A DNA stretch of 64,000 bases from Paenibacillus_E qinlingensis (lineage in GTDB: Bacteria; Bacillota; Bacilli; Paenibacillales; NBRC-103111): positions 572,642 to 636,641 of the forward strand of contig NZ_JAQIVH010000056.1 of NCBI RefSeq assembly GCF_028746185.1, written 5' to 3'. The notes under the pieces are model-generated. The model saw only the letters and a program-made list of their open reading frames with translations, was not told where the DNA came from and searched no databases. The position numbers were made by a program, and so were the translations under genes. Numbering within the stretch: position 1 is the first letter of the stretch; the number at the start of each line of letters is the position of its first letter. Positions 16,041-23,364 of the stretch are shown here, piece after piece.

Positions 16041-16496
16041 TTAAATTTTACCTACAGATAGCGCTTGGTATTCCCACAACACATGCTGCACCTCTTGAAC
16101 TCGTCCCTCATGGCATTGAATAATGACAGCTAACTCGGGTAATCGCTCTTTTTTCCGAATAACATGTTTAAGCAGCTTAATTTGTATGAACCGTGTAACG
16201 CAATACCCAATAATAAATCCACAAATTGCCGCTATAATTCCCCAAATAATAGGGCCCCAATACAGAATGAAGCCGACACTAATCCCTATGACAGTTAAAG
16301 CCGTAGACGATGCCATGCCGACCTCAAATGCCAACGTTTTCTTATTCGGATTGGAATTGTAATTATGATCGGGTATTTCCATATAGTTATCCATCATGAT
16401 CGTCATGATTTCGTTACGAGGCAGACCCATGTTCTCCAGCACGGCAAGGGCTTCTTCCACCTCGATCGAATGCTCAAAAGTACTAATAATCAACAT
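16041..16496 (-). CDS. Two-TM hypothetical protein
   Basis: A 151-residue protein. An N-terminal soluble part (MLIISTFEHSIEVEEALAVLENMGL) has the look of a ferredoxin-like alpha/beta domain as found in general-stress membrane proteins. Two closely spaced hydrophobic helices lie at about 63-83 and 85-104, the second with glycine spacing (AAICGFIIGYCVTRF). A C-terminal cytosolic part follows. Start at 16496, with AAAGGAG 10 nt upstream; this overlaps the end of the upstream gene by 14 nt. The function is unknown. Confidence 0.65.
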   Translation of the reverse strand: MLIISTFEHSIEVEEALAVLENMGLPRNEIMTIMMDNYMEIPDHNYNSNPNKKTLAFEVGMASSTALTVIGISVGFILYWGPIIWGIIAAICGFIIGYCVTRFIQIKLLKHVIRKKERLPELAVIIQCHEGRVQEVQHVLWEYQALSVGKI

Positions 16497-17280
16497 GCGT
16501 GGCATTCTCCTTTTCAAACAGCTGGATTGGAAAATGAGGGTACTTTTCTGTTAAATACTGCTTCTGCTCGATACGAAAAAGTCTGTTATGATCAATTGCC
16601 GTCATATATGCGTCATAGATGGCACCAGCGATTACGGAAGGCATAAACAATAGCCAATGCGGGTCTAAAAGTGCTGTTGATTTGGACAATTTGCCTAGTA
16701 TCAGATATAAGGCCGCCTCATGTGATCGTGACATAGTCATATAAATAAACCACCAGAAAACTCCGTAGAATCCTAATGCGAGTCGATTGTTATATAGTTG
16801 GCCTAATCCTGGAAAAACGAAGGAACAAACCATAGCAGCTCCCGGTCTCTTCATACTTATATTCGTAATTGTCCAAGGTTTAATAAGATTGGAAGTTATT
16901 CTTGCTCCCTCCAGCTTAGCCAGATGATATTGCTTATTTGCATCAATCGCTTTGATATAACTATCCCAAATTGTGAATAAATAGACGATCGCATAGGCAA
17001 ATGCCCATCTTGGTTCGATCACTTGTGCAGCCAATTCGGATTGCCCACTGAAGGAATAATAGATCGCCTCATTGATTCTAGCAAGTGAATTGATAGTAAC
17101 TTCCCAAGCTGACAGCAGAAATCCACGAATAAATTGATGAAGCAGGAAATGACCGAATCCTGGAAAGGAAGCTGACCACCACAGTATAATCTTCGGATCT
17201 TGCCACCGCAGGCTGCTTAAACCGTCAATACTTAATAAAGCTTGATGTCTCCGTGGGGGCTGGGCTTGTAAAGAGCTCAA
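16483..17280 (-). CDS. Multi-TM membrane protein
   Basis: A 265-residue membrane protein made of two similar halves. Each half has a short Pro-Gly-rich turn before a helix (SFPGFGHFLLHQFIRGF in the first, VFPGLGQLYNNRLALGF in the second), the pattern found in TM2-like and related small membrane modules, and each half ends near a D-x-Y-x-x-A-I-D motif (WDSYIKAIDAN, YDAYMTAIDHN). This internal duplication is the clearest feature. The start is a TTG at 17280, with AAGGAG 12 nt upstream, directly after the preceding gene's stop. The function is unknown. Confidence 0.7.
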   Translation of the reverse strand: MSSLQAQPPRRHQALLSIDGLSSLRWQDPKIILWWSASFPGFGHFLLHQFIRGFLLSAWEVTINSLARINEAIYYSFSGQSELAAQVIEPRWAFAYAIVYLFTIWDSYIKAIDANKQYHLAKLEGARITSNLIKPWTITNISMKRPGAAMVCSFVFPGLGQLYNNRLALGFYGVFWWFIYMTMSRSHEAALYLILGKLSKSTALLDPHWLLFMPSVIAGAIYDAYMTAIDHNRLFRIEQKQYLTEKYPHFPIQLFEKENATHVDY

Positions 17281-17296
17281 GTTCGATTGATTCTCC

Positions 17297-17800
17297 TTAA
17301 TGAATGGTTTTTTGATCAATCCAATGCTGTTTCAACTTTGTAAATACAAGAACGCACAGCGTCTGCACGATGAGATACACGCAAAAGGAATAACTTAATT
17401 TCCAGTGTCGATACTGAAAAACATCAAAATAAACATTCAAATATTCATAGGCTGTTCCTATTAATGAACAACCTAAAATAAAGACAGGAATCATAAACCC
17501 ACGAATACGGAACCTGTTGTAGTAATAGGCAAAGAAATAACCAAAGACGGGATATAAACACCAAGTTAAGATATCGGCGAAATCAAAATACGGATAAATA
17601 TTCGTGTTATAGAGGTCGAACGGTGGTACGGCAAGTGTCGTATCCAAACTCTTGGCAGTATCAAGGCTAAATAGCATCATGATGATACTCACGGTTTTTG
17701 GCATGTTACTTGGCAGGAACCACATGAAACCATAACTGAGAACGAGGCAGACCATAGTAAATAACGTATTCCGTTGTATTAACACATCAAGGTGACTCAA
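17297..17800 (-). CDS. Multi-TM membrane protein, possibly CBO0543-like
   Basis: A 167-residue protein with about five hydrophobic helices and aromatic-rich loops. It resembles the CBO0543 group of Firmicute membrane proteins in size, layout and the Asp/Tyr-rich loop (NIYPYFDFADILTWCLYP), but I am not certain. The start is TTG with GGAAGG 8 nt upstream. It overlaps the upstream gene by 14 nt and is part of a four-gene run of membrane proteins. Confidence 0.6.
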   Translation of the reverse strand: MSHLDVLIQRNTLFTMVCLVLSYGFMWFLPSNMPKTVSIIMMLFSLDTAKSLDTTLAVPPFDLYNTNIYPYFDFADILTWCLYPVFGYFFAYYYNRFRIRGFMIPVFILGCSLIGTAYEYLNVYFDVFQYRHWKLSYSFCVYLIVQTLCVLVFTKLKQHWIDQKTIH

Positions 17801-18272
17801 ATGGAATACCTTCCTTTCGCATAACCGTACGGTACAACATTAGGGCAATCCCTATACAAATAAGGAGCAAGATACTTTCCAAGTACGACCAAGATGGTTT
17901 CCACTGCGACGAGTACTGCACAATTCCTAAATAGTGATTACAAGTTTTTAGCACCATGAGCATGATTGAAAAAATGATGATATAGACAAGTTTATGCAAC
18001 AAACTACGCTTTTTTACACACTGGTCCATGGCCCAAATGACAAAAATCGGAGTTATAATCTGCTGATTTACGATTCTTAGGATGATATCAGGCAACCTTT
18101 GTGAAGGAATCAGTAAATGATAATTTAAAGTAATAATCATAAAGTAGACATCATGCAAAAAAACTACAATTAACCAACAGAAGATCGTCTCGAACAATTG
18201 TAGCCTTCGTTTTATAACGAAAAAGGTGATGATGGTAAGGATATACCATGTAATAAGTAGAATATTTCCCAT
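17787..18272 (-). CDS. Multi-TM membrane protein, possibly CBO0543-like
   Basis: A 161-residue protein with four to five hydrophobic helices, similar in size and layout to the gene downstream of it. It is the first gene of the membrane-protein run. The ATG at 18272 has GGTGGTG 5-6 nt upstream and is preferred to a start 30 codons earlier, because a hydrophobic helix begins right after it. The function is unknown; membrane proteins of this type sit in spore-former genomes in pairs. Confidence 0.6.
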   Translation of the reverse strand: MGNILLITWYILTIITFFVIKRRLQLFETIFCWLIVVFLHDVYFMIITLNYHLLIPSQRLPDIILRIVNQQIITPIFVIWAMDQCVKKRSLLHKLVYIIIFSIMLMVLKTCNHYLGIVQYSSQWKPSWSYLESILLLICIGIALMLYRTVMRKEGIPFESP

Positions 18273-18454
18273 GCTTGCACCACCATTGTCCCCTTCTTCA
18301 ACATGTGTTTTTAACAAATATGCCCAACTTTGCACACATTTAAAACTAGGAGGAAGAAGCACAACTCGCCACCAATCTTAATAAAAATGAAAACATGATA
18401 TACTAGAACAAAATAATGTCATTGATCCACACTAGGGAAGTTAGGTGATAACCT

Positions 18455-18985
18455 ATGTTTGAGAAAGAAGTAAGATTCGCATTAGGCACGAGCAATCAAG
18501 CAAAGCGAGCCGCGGTGGAGGCGGCTACGGGGATAGAACCGATTTGTCACGCTGTTCCTTCTGGTGTATCTGACCAGCCAATGACAGAAGATGAAACGAT
18601 TCTTGGTGCGATCACGCGGGCCAAAAATGTACGTATAGCCGTGCCAGAAGCAGACTTTGGTCTTGGACTCGAAGGAGGGCTCACCTATGATAGCGTCCAT
18701 ACGAAGCAATGGTATCTGTTCTCTGTTTGTGCCGCTTGGGATGGCACTCAGCTTTACGTCGGCAAAGGGCTTTATTTCCCAATCCCCCATGAGATTGGCG
18801 AGAAGTTATTACAAGGCGGGACTGAGCTGCGTCATATCATTGATGAACTGAGCAGTACAATCGGGAGTAATCACAAGGAAGGCGCTTATGGTTTATTTAC
18901 AAATGGTCGAATTACACGAAGTGATGTATTTCGTGATGCGGTCATTGCAGCGCTGACCCCCTTTCAATCCACATTCTATAAGTAA
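18455..18985 (+). CDS. DUF84 family NTPase (inosine/xanthosine triphosphatase-like)
   Basis: A 176-residue protein of the YjjX/DUF84 family, which hydrolyses non-canonical purine nucleotides such as ITP and XTP. Visible features are the N-terminal LGTSNQAKRAAVEAA, VSDQPMTEDETILGAITRA, the acidic GLGLEGGL, and the C-terminal GAYGLFTNGRITRSDVFRDAV. The full family length is present. AGGTGAT precedes the ATG. It stands alone on the plus strand between two minus-strand runs and ends at a strong terminator. Confidence 0.9.
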   Translation: MFEKEVRFALGTSNQAKRAAVEAATGIEPICHAVPSGVSDQPMTEDETILGAITRAKNVRIAVPEADFGLGLEGGLTYDSVHTKQWYLFSVCAAWDGTQLYVGKGLYFPIPHEIGEKLLQGGTELRHIIDELSSTIGSNHKEGAYGLFTNGRITRSDVFRDAVIAALTPFQSTFYK

Positions 18986-19011
18986 CAAAATGATACCGAA
19001 TAAGAAGACAA

Positions 19012-19064
19012 ATAAAGAAGGCAACCTACTTGTAGATTTTTCTACTAGCAGGTGCCTTCTTTGT
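19012..19064. terminator. Bidirectional terminator between converging genes
   Basis: AAAGAAGGCA (19014-19023) pairs with TGCCTTCTTT (19053-19062), and inner bases extend the stem. It serves the DUF84 gene and the converging phosphodiesterase gene. Confidence 0.88.
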
Positions 19065-19065
19065 T

Positions 19066-20046
19066 TCACTTATATAGAGGTGCAATAAGATCAATCCGAT
19101 TCGTCCATATTCCTCCAGTATACGATGCAGGAAGCCGTTCCAAATCCGTTGGCGTATCAAACCCAGTTGAAAACTCCGTGCCATTTCCACCAACTACGAT
19201 CACTCTCGTATCCACTTGATCCATTCGGTTTAGAAACTTATTCGGCCATCCCCAGAGCAGCGGTGCCAATTTATCAGGAATATGAATCTGTATATGTTCA
19301 CATGAGGCAGGTATAATGCCTGTCCATCCATAAGCAAGGTACGGGAGCAAGCAGCTCTTCATCGAATCGACAGAAATGACGCGCATATCTGGCATATTTT
19401 CCTTCACAATAGATACAGGTAAATTACCGCCATATATGGTCAACTGGCTCCTCCGTTCCGGGGAAAGCTTAGCCAATATATCTACCAACAAGTTACCTTC
19501 ACGGGGATCATTGGTTTTAATATGAATGAGGAGCATTTTGTCCGAAAATTGTGTGAGCACTTCTTGTAACGAGGGCATCAATCCAATGCCTTTCCCTCGA
19601 AATGGATATGATTTCCCATTGTCAGCCGTGTAACCATAGCCAATATCCACCTTTTTCAGTTCAGCCATGGTGTAGTCTTTCGATTGCCCTTTGACATTCG
19701 TCCGACAGTCTAGCGTCCAATCATGAAATACGGCAAACTGATCATCTTTGGTTATATGAATATCGAATTCAACCTCATCCGCACCAGCGTCAAATGCAGC
19801 TTGCATGGAAGGAATCGTATTCTCCAAATACGGATGTTCCGGCTCAAAGATTCGTTCCGCCGTACACGTATCGTTCTTCAAGTCCTCCGTGTGGAACGTT
19901 TGCGAGAGTCCGCGGTGGGCCATCAGAAACGGATCCCCGCGCCGTTCTTTGGCAAGCAATGATGTGTTATTCACGTAGATGAAGACAATGAGAATGAGCA
20001 GAGCCCAAACAAATTTACTTTTGACAAGCTTTCGTAATCGTTTCAT
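19066..20046 (-). CDS. Glycerophosphodiester phosphodiesterase family protein, membrane-anchored
   Basis: A 326-residue GDPD TIM-barrel enzyme. It has an N-terminal hydrophobic anchor (about 11-30), then the catalytic start LMAHRGLSQ. ENTIPSMQAAFDAGADEVEFDIHITKDDQFAVFHDWTL holds the metal-binding E-x-D and the catalytic His. The expected products are glycerol-3-phosphate and an alcohol from glycerophosphodiesters or teichoic-acid fragments. It would act at the outer face of the membrane. Its ATG overlaps the upstream gene by 4 nt (ATGA), with GGAGG before it. Confidence 0.9.
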   Translation of the reverse strand: MKRLRKLVKSKFVWALLILIVFIYVNNTSLLAKERRGDPFLMAHRGLSQTFHTEDLKNDTCTAERIFEPEHPYLENTIPSMQAAFDAGADEVEFDIHITKDDQFAVFHDWTLDCRTNVKGQSKDYTMAELKKVDIGYGYTADNGKSYPFRGKGIGLMPSLQEVLTQFSDKMLLIHIKTNDPREGNLLVDILAKLSPERRSQLTIYGGNLPVSIVKENMPDMRVISVDSMKSCLLPYLAYGWTGIIPASCEHIQIHIPDKLAPLLWGWPNKFLNRMDQVDTRVIVVGGNGTEFSTGFDTPTDLERLPASYTGGIWTNRIDLIAPLYK

Positions 20047-20474
20047 AATTCCTCCATTTTGATCCTGTCTGCTCCAGAGCCTTCCTCAAGTTCATCATCC
20101 AAACTGTGGATTGCTAGCAAAGCATTCGTCCTTTTAGCGACCAGTAATTCGACTGATTGACCGCTACGAAATTGTTCATATTCTGTTGCTTTTACACGCA
20201 ACTTCATTAATTTTCCATTTGGTTTTCGAATATGAATCCGATATTCTTCGATAAATTCAACCTTAGCTGCTATTTTCTCGGCGTCATTTTGGAAGAGATC
20301 TATACTAATAATGACCCCTAGGATGAGAAAAACACCAAGACAAAAACTAAAAATAACAACAAAGCTAATAGGGCGATGGTCTCCTATATTAATGATGAGT
20401 TGTACTAAGGATAAGAAGAAAAAAACGCCAACAGTAGCAATCTGAGATTTTAATGATCGTTCGTATAGTTTCAC
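20043..20474 (-). CDS. Two-TM hypothetical protein
   Basis: A 143-residue protein with two hydrophobic helices (about 11-28 and 38-60) and a C-terminal cytosolic domain of about 80 residues with no known motif. The start at GTG 20474 has GGAGGGG 6 nt upstream. The frame remains open to 20576 but that part overlaps a terminator hairpin and is not expected to be translated. It is coupled to the phosphodiesterase gene through an ATGA overlap. Confidence 0.65.
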   Translation of the reverse strand: MKLYERSLKSQIATVGVFFFLSLVQLIINIGDHRPISFVVIFSFCLGVFLILGVIISIDLFQNDAEKIAAKVEFIEEYRIHIRKPNGKLMKLRVKATEYEQFRSGQSVELLVAKRTNALLAIHSLDDELEEGSGADRIKMEEL

Positions 20475-20548
20475 AGTTATCCCCTCCATAACTAAGGTAT
20501 TCGCGAAAAGCTTCCTATTCCCTTTGCTTGATGGGAAGCAATCCATAC

Positions 20549-20584
20549 AAAAAGCCCGCAAGCGCTTCATCAGCACCAGCGGGC
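20549..20584 (-). terminator. Terminator after a 36-codon gene
   Basis: On the minus strand GCCCGC pairs with GCGGGC, with five further inner pairs (two G-U), followed by TTTTT. It ends 19 nt after the stop of the small membrane gene. Confidence 0.7.
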
Positions 20585-20602
20585 AATCTTCACATATAAA
20601 CG

Positions 20603-20713
20603 TTAGCGAGCTTTCCTTTTTCGTTTATGAAATACAAACCACGCCACTCCGATCGTCCCTGCCGCGAGCACTGCGCTAAACAATAGAATGTAACTAAGGT
20701 GAAATAGTTGCAA
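20603..20713 (-). CDS. Small 36-residue membrane protein
   Basis: A 36-residue single-TM protein: a hydrophobic helix (about 5-28) and a very basic tail HKRKRKAR. The start is TTG at 20713 with GGAGGAG 6 nt upstream, and a terminator follows closely. The combination of a strong ribosome site, a clean membrane helix with a positive-inside tail, and its own terminator supports a real gene. Function is unknown. Confidence 0.6.
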   Translation of the reverse strand: MQLFHLSYILLFSAVLAAGTIGVAWFVFHKRKRKAR

Positions 20714-20799
20714 CGGATCTCCTCCTCTGTTGATCACCCTTATCTTTCCTTCTCCATTTAGGATGAGTCTCACGAAGGCAAACTATCCCCTATACATAG

Positions 20800-20825
20800 A
20801 AAAAGACCCGCGCATCGCACGGATC
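20800..20825 (-). terminator. Terminator of the zinc-ribbon PhnA-like gene
   Basis: A 9-bp stem with two G-U pairs (20805-20813 with 20817-20825) and a 3-nt loop is followed on the minus strand by four T. Confidence 0.75.
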
Positions 20826-20830
20826 CCCTC

Positions 20831-21175
20831 TTAAATCTTTTTAACAAACTCCGACTTTAATTTCATTGCTCCGAAATCATCGATTTTACAATCAATATCA
20901 TGATCGCCATCGACTAGGCGAATATTTTTCACTTTAGTACCAATTTTGATAACGGATGAAGTCCCTTTAACTTTCAAATCTTTGATGACCGTAACTGAAT
21001 CACCATCTTTTAGCACATTACCATTCGCGTCTTTGATCACTTTCTGATCATCGCCGTTCTCATCTTCGCTTACTGATGACGACCACTCATGCGCGCATTC
21101 TGGGCACACCAGTAAATCGCCATCTTCATACGTATAGGCAGATTCGCATTTCGGGCATTTCGGCAACTCTTCCAT
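20831..21175 (-). CDS. PhnA/YjdM-type zinc-ribbon protein
   Basis: A 114-residue protein of the PhnA/YjdM family. The N-terminal zinc ribbon is CPKC-x13-CPEC. The C-terminal PhnA domain (ANGNVLKDGDSVTVIKDLKVKG, VKNIRLVDGDHDIDCKID, MKLKSEFVKK) is a complete SH3-like unit. Despite its name the family has no proven role in phosphonate use. The ATG at 21175 has GGAGG 10 nt upstream. It is a single gene with its own terminator. Confidence 0.92.
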   Translation of the reverse strand: MEELPKCPKCESAYTYEDGDLLVCPECAHEWSSSVSEDENGDDQKVIKDANGNVLKDGDSVTVIKDLKVKGTSSVIKIGTKVKNIRLVDGDHDIDCKIDDFGAMKLKSEFVKKI

Positions 21176-21250
21176 GATGTTAATTCCTCCATTCAATAGT
21201 GCTAATAGTGCCACAAACTAGGAGAAATGACAAGGCACGGGCAGCTAATA

Positions 21251-21859
21251 TTATTTGATATCCACCAACGGTAGAGCCCGTTTCCTCGCCTTCACAGCCA
21301 AATAACAAGCCGTCACAATCGCCCCTGATGTTCCACAAATGATGTCTGTCATCGTATCGAGCAGGCTTCCATTCTGTGAATTTAGCCCAAAGAGATGGTC
21401 CGTCGCGAACTCATAAATCTCCCAAACTCCCGCCATCGCGATCGAAAAGAACAAACAAAGCCACACCGCAACATGCGATGAAGGGTGTTCTGCCCCCTCT
21501 TGATGATTCGAAGCTTTGCTATAAATCAATAAACCGATGAAGCAAAGGATCACGCCTGAGAATAGATGCTCTATTTTATCCAAATAAGGGATGACACCAT
21601 AATAGCCGAATTCATTCGCAAGGAACATCGTGACGAAGATAAATAACAGCACACAGAAACGAAGCGAGGTGAACATGGTCGTCTTCGTCCATTTAACAAG
21701 AAGTCGAATGAGTTGAAGTACAGCCACAATGAGCACCGCTTGGAACATTTTCGCCCCGTTGCCTTTAACTAGAAAGTAAACAAAGCAACCTCCTGCCAGT
21801 ACATACATCGCCAACTCAAAGAGATCATTCCACCGATCTTTGCCCTTCATCTGGTTCAT
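21251..21859 (-). CDS. DUF2238/YjdF-like membrane protein
   Basis: A 202-residue membrane protein with about six hydrophobic helices. Conserved acidic and His residues appear in the membrane part: YLDKIEHLFSGV, then WEIYEFATDHLFGLN and LLDTMTDIICGTSGAIV. This D...EH...E..E...D...D pattern is what YjdF/DUF2238 proteins show. The function of the family is not established. It stands alone, with the cytochrome gene upstream on the same strand. Confidence 0.75.
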   Translation of the reverse strand: MNQMKGKDRWNDLFELAMYVLAGGCFVYFLVKGNGAKMFQAVLIVAVLQLIRLLVKWTKTTMFTSLRFCVLLFIFVTMFLANEFGYYGVIPYLDKIEHLFSGVILCFIGLLIYSKASNHQEGAEHPSSHVAVWLCLFFSIAMAGVWEIYEFATDHLFGLNSQNGSLLDTMTDIICGTSGAIVTACYLAVKARKRALPLVDIK

Positions 21860-21970
21860 CTCCCTATTACATCATGATCAAAAGGAAGCAACTTTTTCCG
21901 GAATATTTCAAACGACTTCATTATCTTATGCCTATAATGGCACAAAATGAATGGCTGGATCGCTGCAAAA

Positions 21971-22006
21971 GAAAAATCCCGCCTTGCGTGATCAGCGAAG
22001 GGCGGG
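21971..22006 (-). terminator. Terminator of the cytochrome c gene
   Basis: CCCGCC pairs with GGCGGG, extended by TGCG/CGA-type inner pairs, and is followed on the minus strand by ATTTTTC. It lies just after the cytochrome stop. Confidence 0.85.
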
Positions 22007-22017
22007 TTCATTCCTGA

Positions 22018-22380
22018 CTATTTTTTGTCTGCAAGCCATGTCGATAACGAATTAATTTCATCATCGGATAGCTTTCCTTTAAAAGCAGGCATTGCACCCT
22101 TCCCGTTCGCGATAATCGCGGTGAGTTGTTCTTTCGAGTGCTTTCCGCCAACCTTCTGAAGATTCGGCCCGACTAAGCCCTCCAGATTGGCACCATGACA
22201 GCTGACACAATTGGCTTTAAATACCGTCTGCGCATCAGCCTTGGTGGTTGTTCCAGTACTTGCTGATGCTGTTGGTGCTGTTGATGTGCCTGCACTTGGA
22301 CTAGGTGTCGTTTCACTCTTTCCGCATGCCGATAAGGCTCCAGCAAGCAAAAGGGTGAGTAATACAATCTTTCTGTTCAT
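22018..22380 (-). CDS. Lipoprotein cytochrome c (c551/CccB type)
   Basis: A 120-residue membrane-anchored cytochrome c. The signal peptide ends in the lipobox GALSAC, then a Thr/Ser/Pro/Ala-rich tether (about 20-50) leads to a single heme domain. The heme site is CVSCH and the distal methionine is in GAMPAFKGKLSD. Such proteins carry electrons between a dehydrogenase or the bc complex and cytochrome oxidase at the outer face of the membrane. It is divergent from the GMC dehydrogenase operon, and I infer that it is that enzyme's acceptor. AGGAG lies 10 nt before the ATG. Confidence 0.93.
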   Translation of the reverse strand: MNRKIVLLTLLLAGALSACGKSETTPSPSAGTSTAPTASASTGTTTKADAQTVFKANCVSCHGANLEGLVGPNLQKVGGKHSKEQLTAIIANGKGAMPAFKGKLSDDEINSLSTWLADKK

Positions 22381-22555
22381 GAGTATGCTTCTCCTCACAT
22401 TCCTAGATTCAAAACATGGTTAGAAAACGGAAACCTACCAATACATTACCCACGTTTCCATATTTTCATGCAAATCATGCATAGGAAATACGCTTACAGC
22501 TCAACATATCCATAACTACCCAGAAGTACATAAAATTCCATGGAGGTATGACAAG

Positions 22556-23332
22556 TTGGCTGACAAAAACACGCATAATCATACGCCTGATCACTCACGT
22601 CGCCGTTTTCTCAAGTACACCGGAACTGCCATAGGTGGCGTGGTGGTTGGTGGCGTCATTGGAAGCGCAGTTTCGGGAGGGTTTAAGAAAGATGCAACCC
22701 AAACCTCTCCCTCACCTTCAACAAGTCCTAAACCACAAGTCACAGCTGATTATAATCAAGCGCCGATGTTCTTCAATCAATCCCAACTGCAGATCGCCGA
22801 AGCCGCAGCTGAGCGTATTTTCCCTAAAGACGATAGCGGACCTGGAGCTGCAGAGCTTGGCGCTGCCTTCTACATTGACCATCAGCTTGCCAGTCCATGG
22901 GGTGTGAATGCCCGTACCTATCGGATGGGACCGTTTGTGAAAGGTGAAGTCACACAAGGGGATTACCTCAGCATTCAACGCCATGAACTCATTACAATGG
23001 GGCTTAATAGCCTTGAAGAAACGGCCAAGACCAAGTATACGAAAGGCTTCGTAGATATTACACCTGAAGAACAAGATGCGATTCTAGCCTCCATGGAAAA
23101 AGGTGAAATCAGTGTCGTAAATGGGATTACAGGTAAAACCTTTTTCAATCAATTTCGCGTACTCGTTATGGAAGGCGTCTACTCTGATCCCTTATACGGC
23201 GGGAATAAGAATATGGCTGGATGGAAAATGCGGAAGTATCCTGGCAACCAGATGACCTATACGAATATGATCGACAAAGATCAATTCGTTGCCATGGAGC
23301 CACGCAGTTTGCACGATCATTTCGTTCATTAA
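22556..23332 (+). CDS. Gluconate 2-dehydrogenase subunit 3-like protein with Tat signal
   Basis: A 258-residue small subunit of a membrane-bound flavin dehydrogenase. The N-terminus has a clear twin-arginine signal, SRRRFLKYTG, followed by a Gly/Val-rich hydrophobic stretch and a Thr/Ser/Pro linker. The body fits the gluconate 2-dehydrogenase subunit 3 family (AEAAAERIFPKDDSGPGA, then LYGGNKNMAGWKMRKYPG near the end). It starts at TTG with GGAGGT 8 nt upstream. It probably escorts the signal-less GMC subunit through the Tat pore encoded two genes downstream. Confidence 0.93.
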   Translation: MADKNTHNHTPDHSRRRFLKYTGTAIGGVVVGGVIGSAVSGGFKKDATQTSPSPSTSPKPQVTADYNQAPMFFNQSQLQIAEAAAERIFPKDDSGPGAAELGAAFYIDHQLASPWGVNARTYRMGPFVKGEVTQGDYLSIQRHELITMGLNSLEETAKTKYTKGFVDITPEEQDAILASMEKGEISVVNGITGKTFFNQFRVLVMEGVYSDPLYGGNKNMAGWKMRKYPGNQMTYTNMIDKDQFVAMEPRSLHDHFVH

Positions 23333-23364
23333 GGAACTTATCTCACGAAGGAAGGAATACATTG

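Noticed and set aside
20475..20576. Upstream extension of the two-TM protein near the phosphodiesterase
   Set aside because: It runs through a terminator hairpin; the GTG at 20474 has a strong ribosome site.
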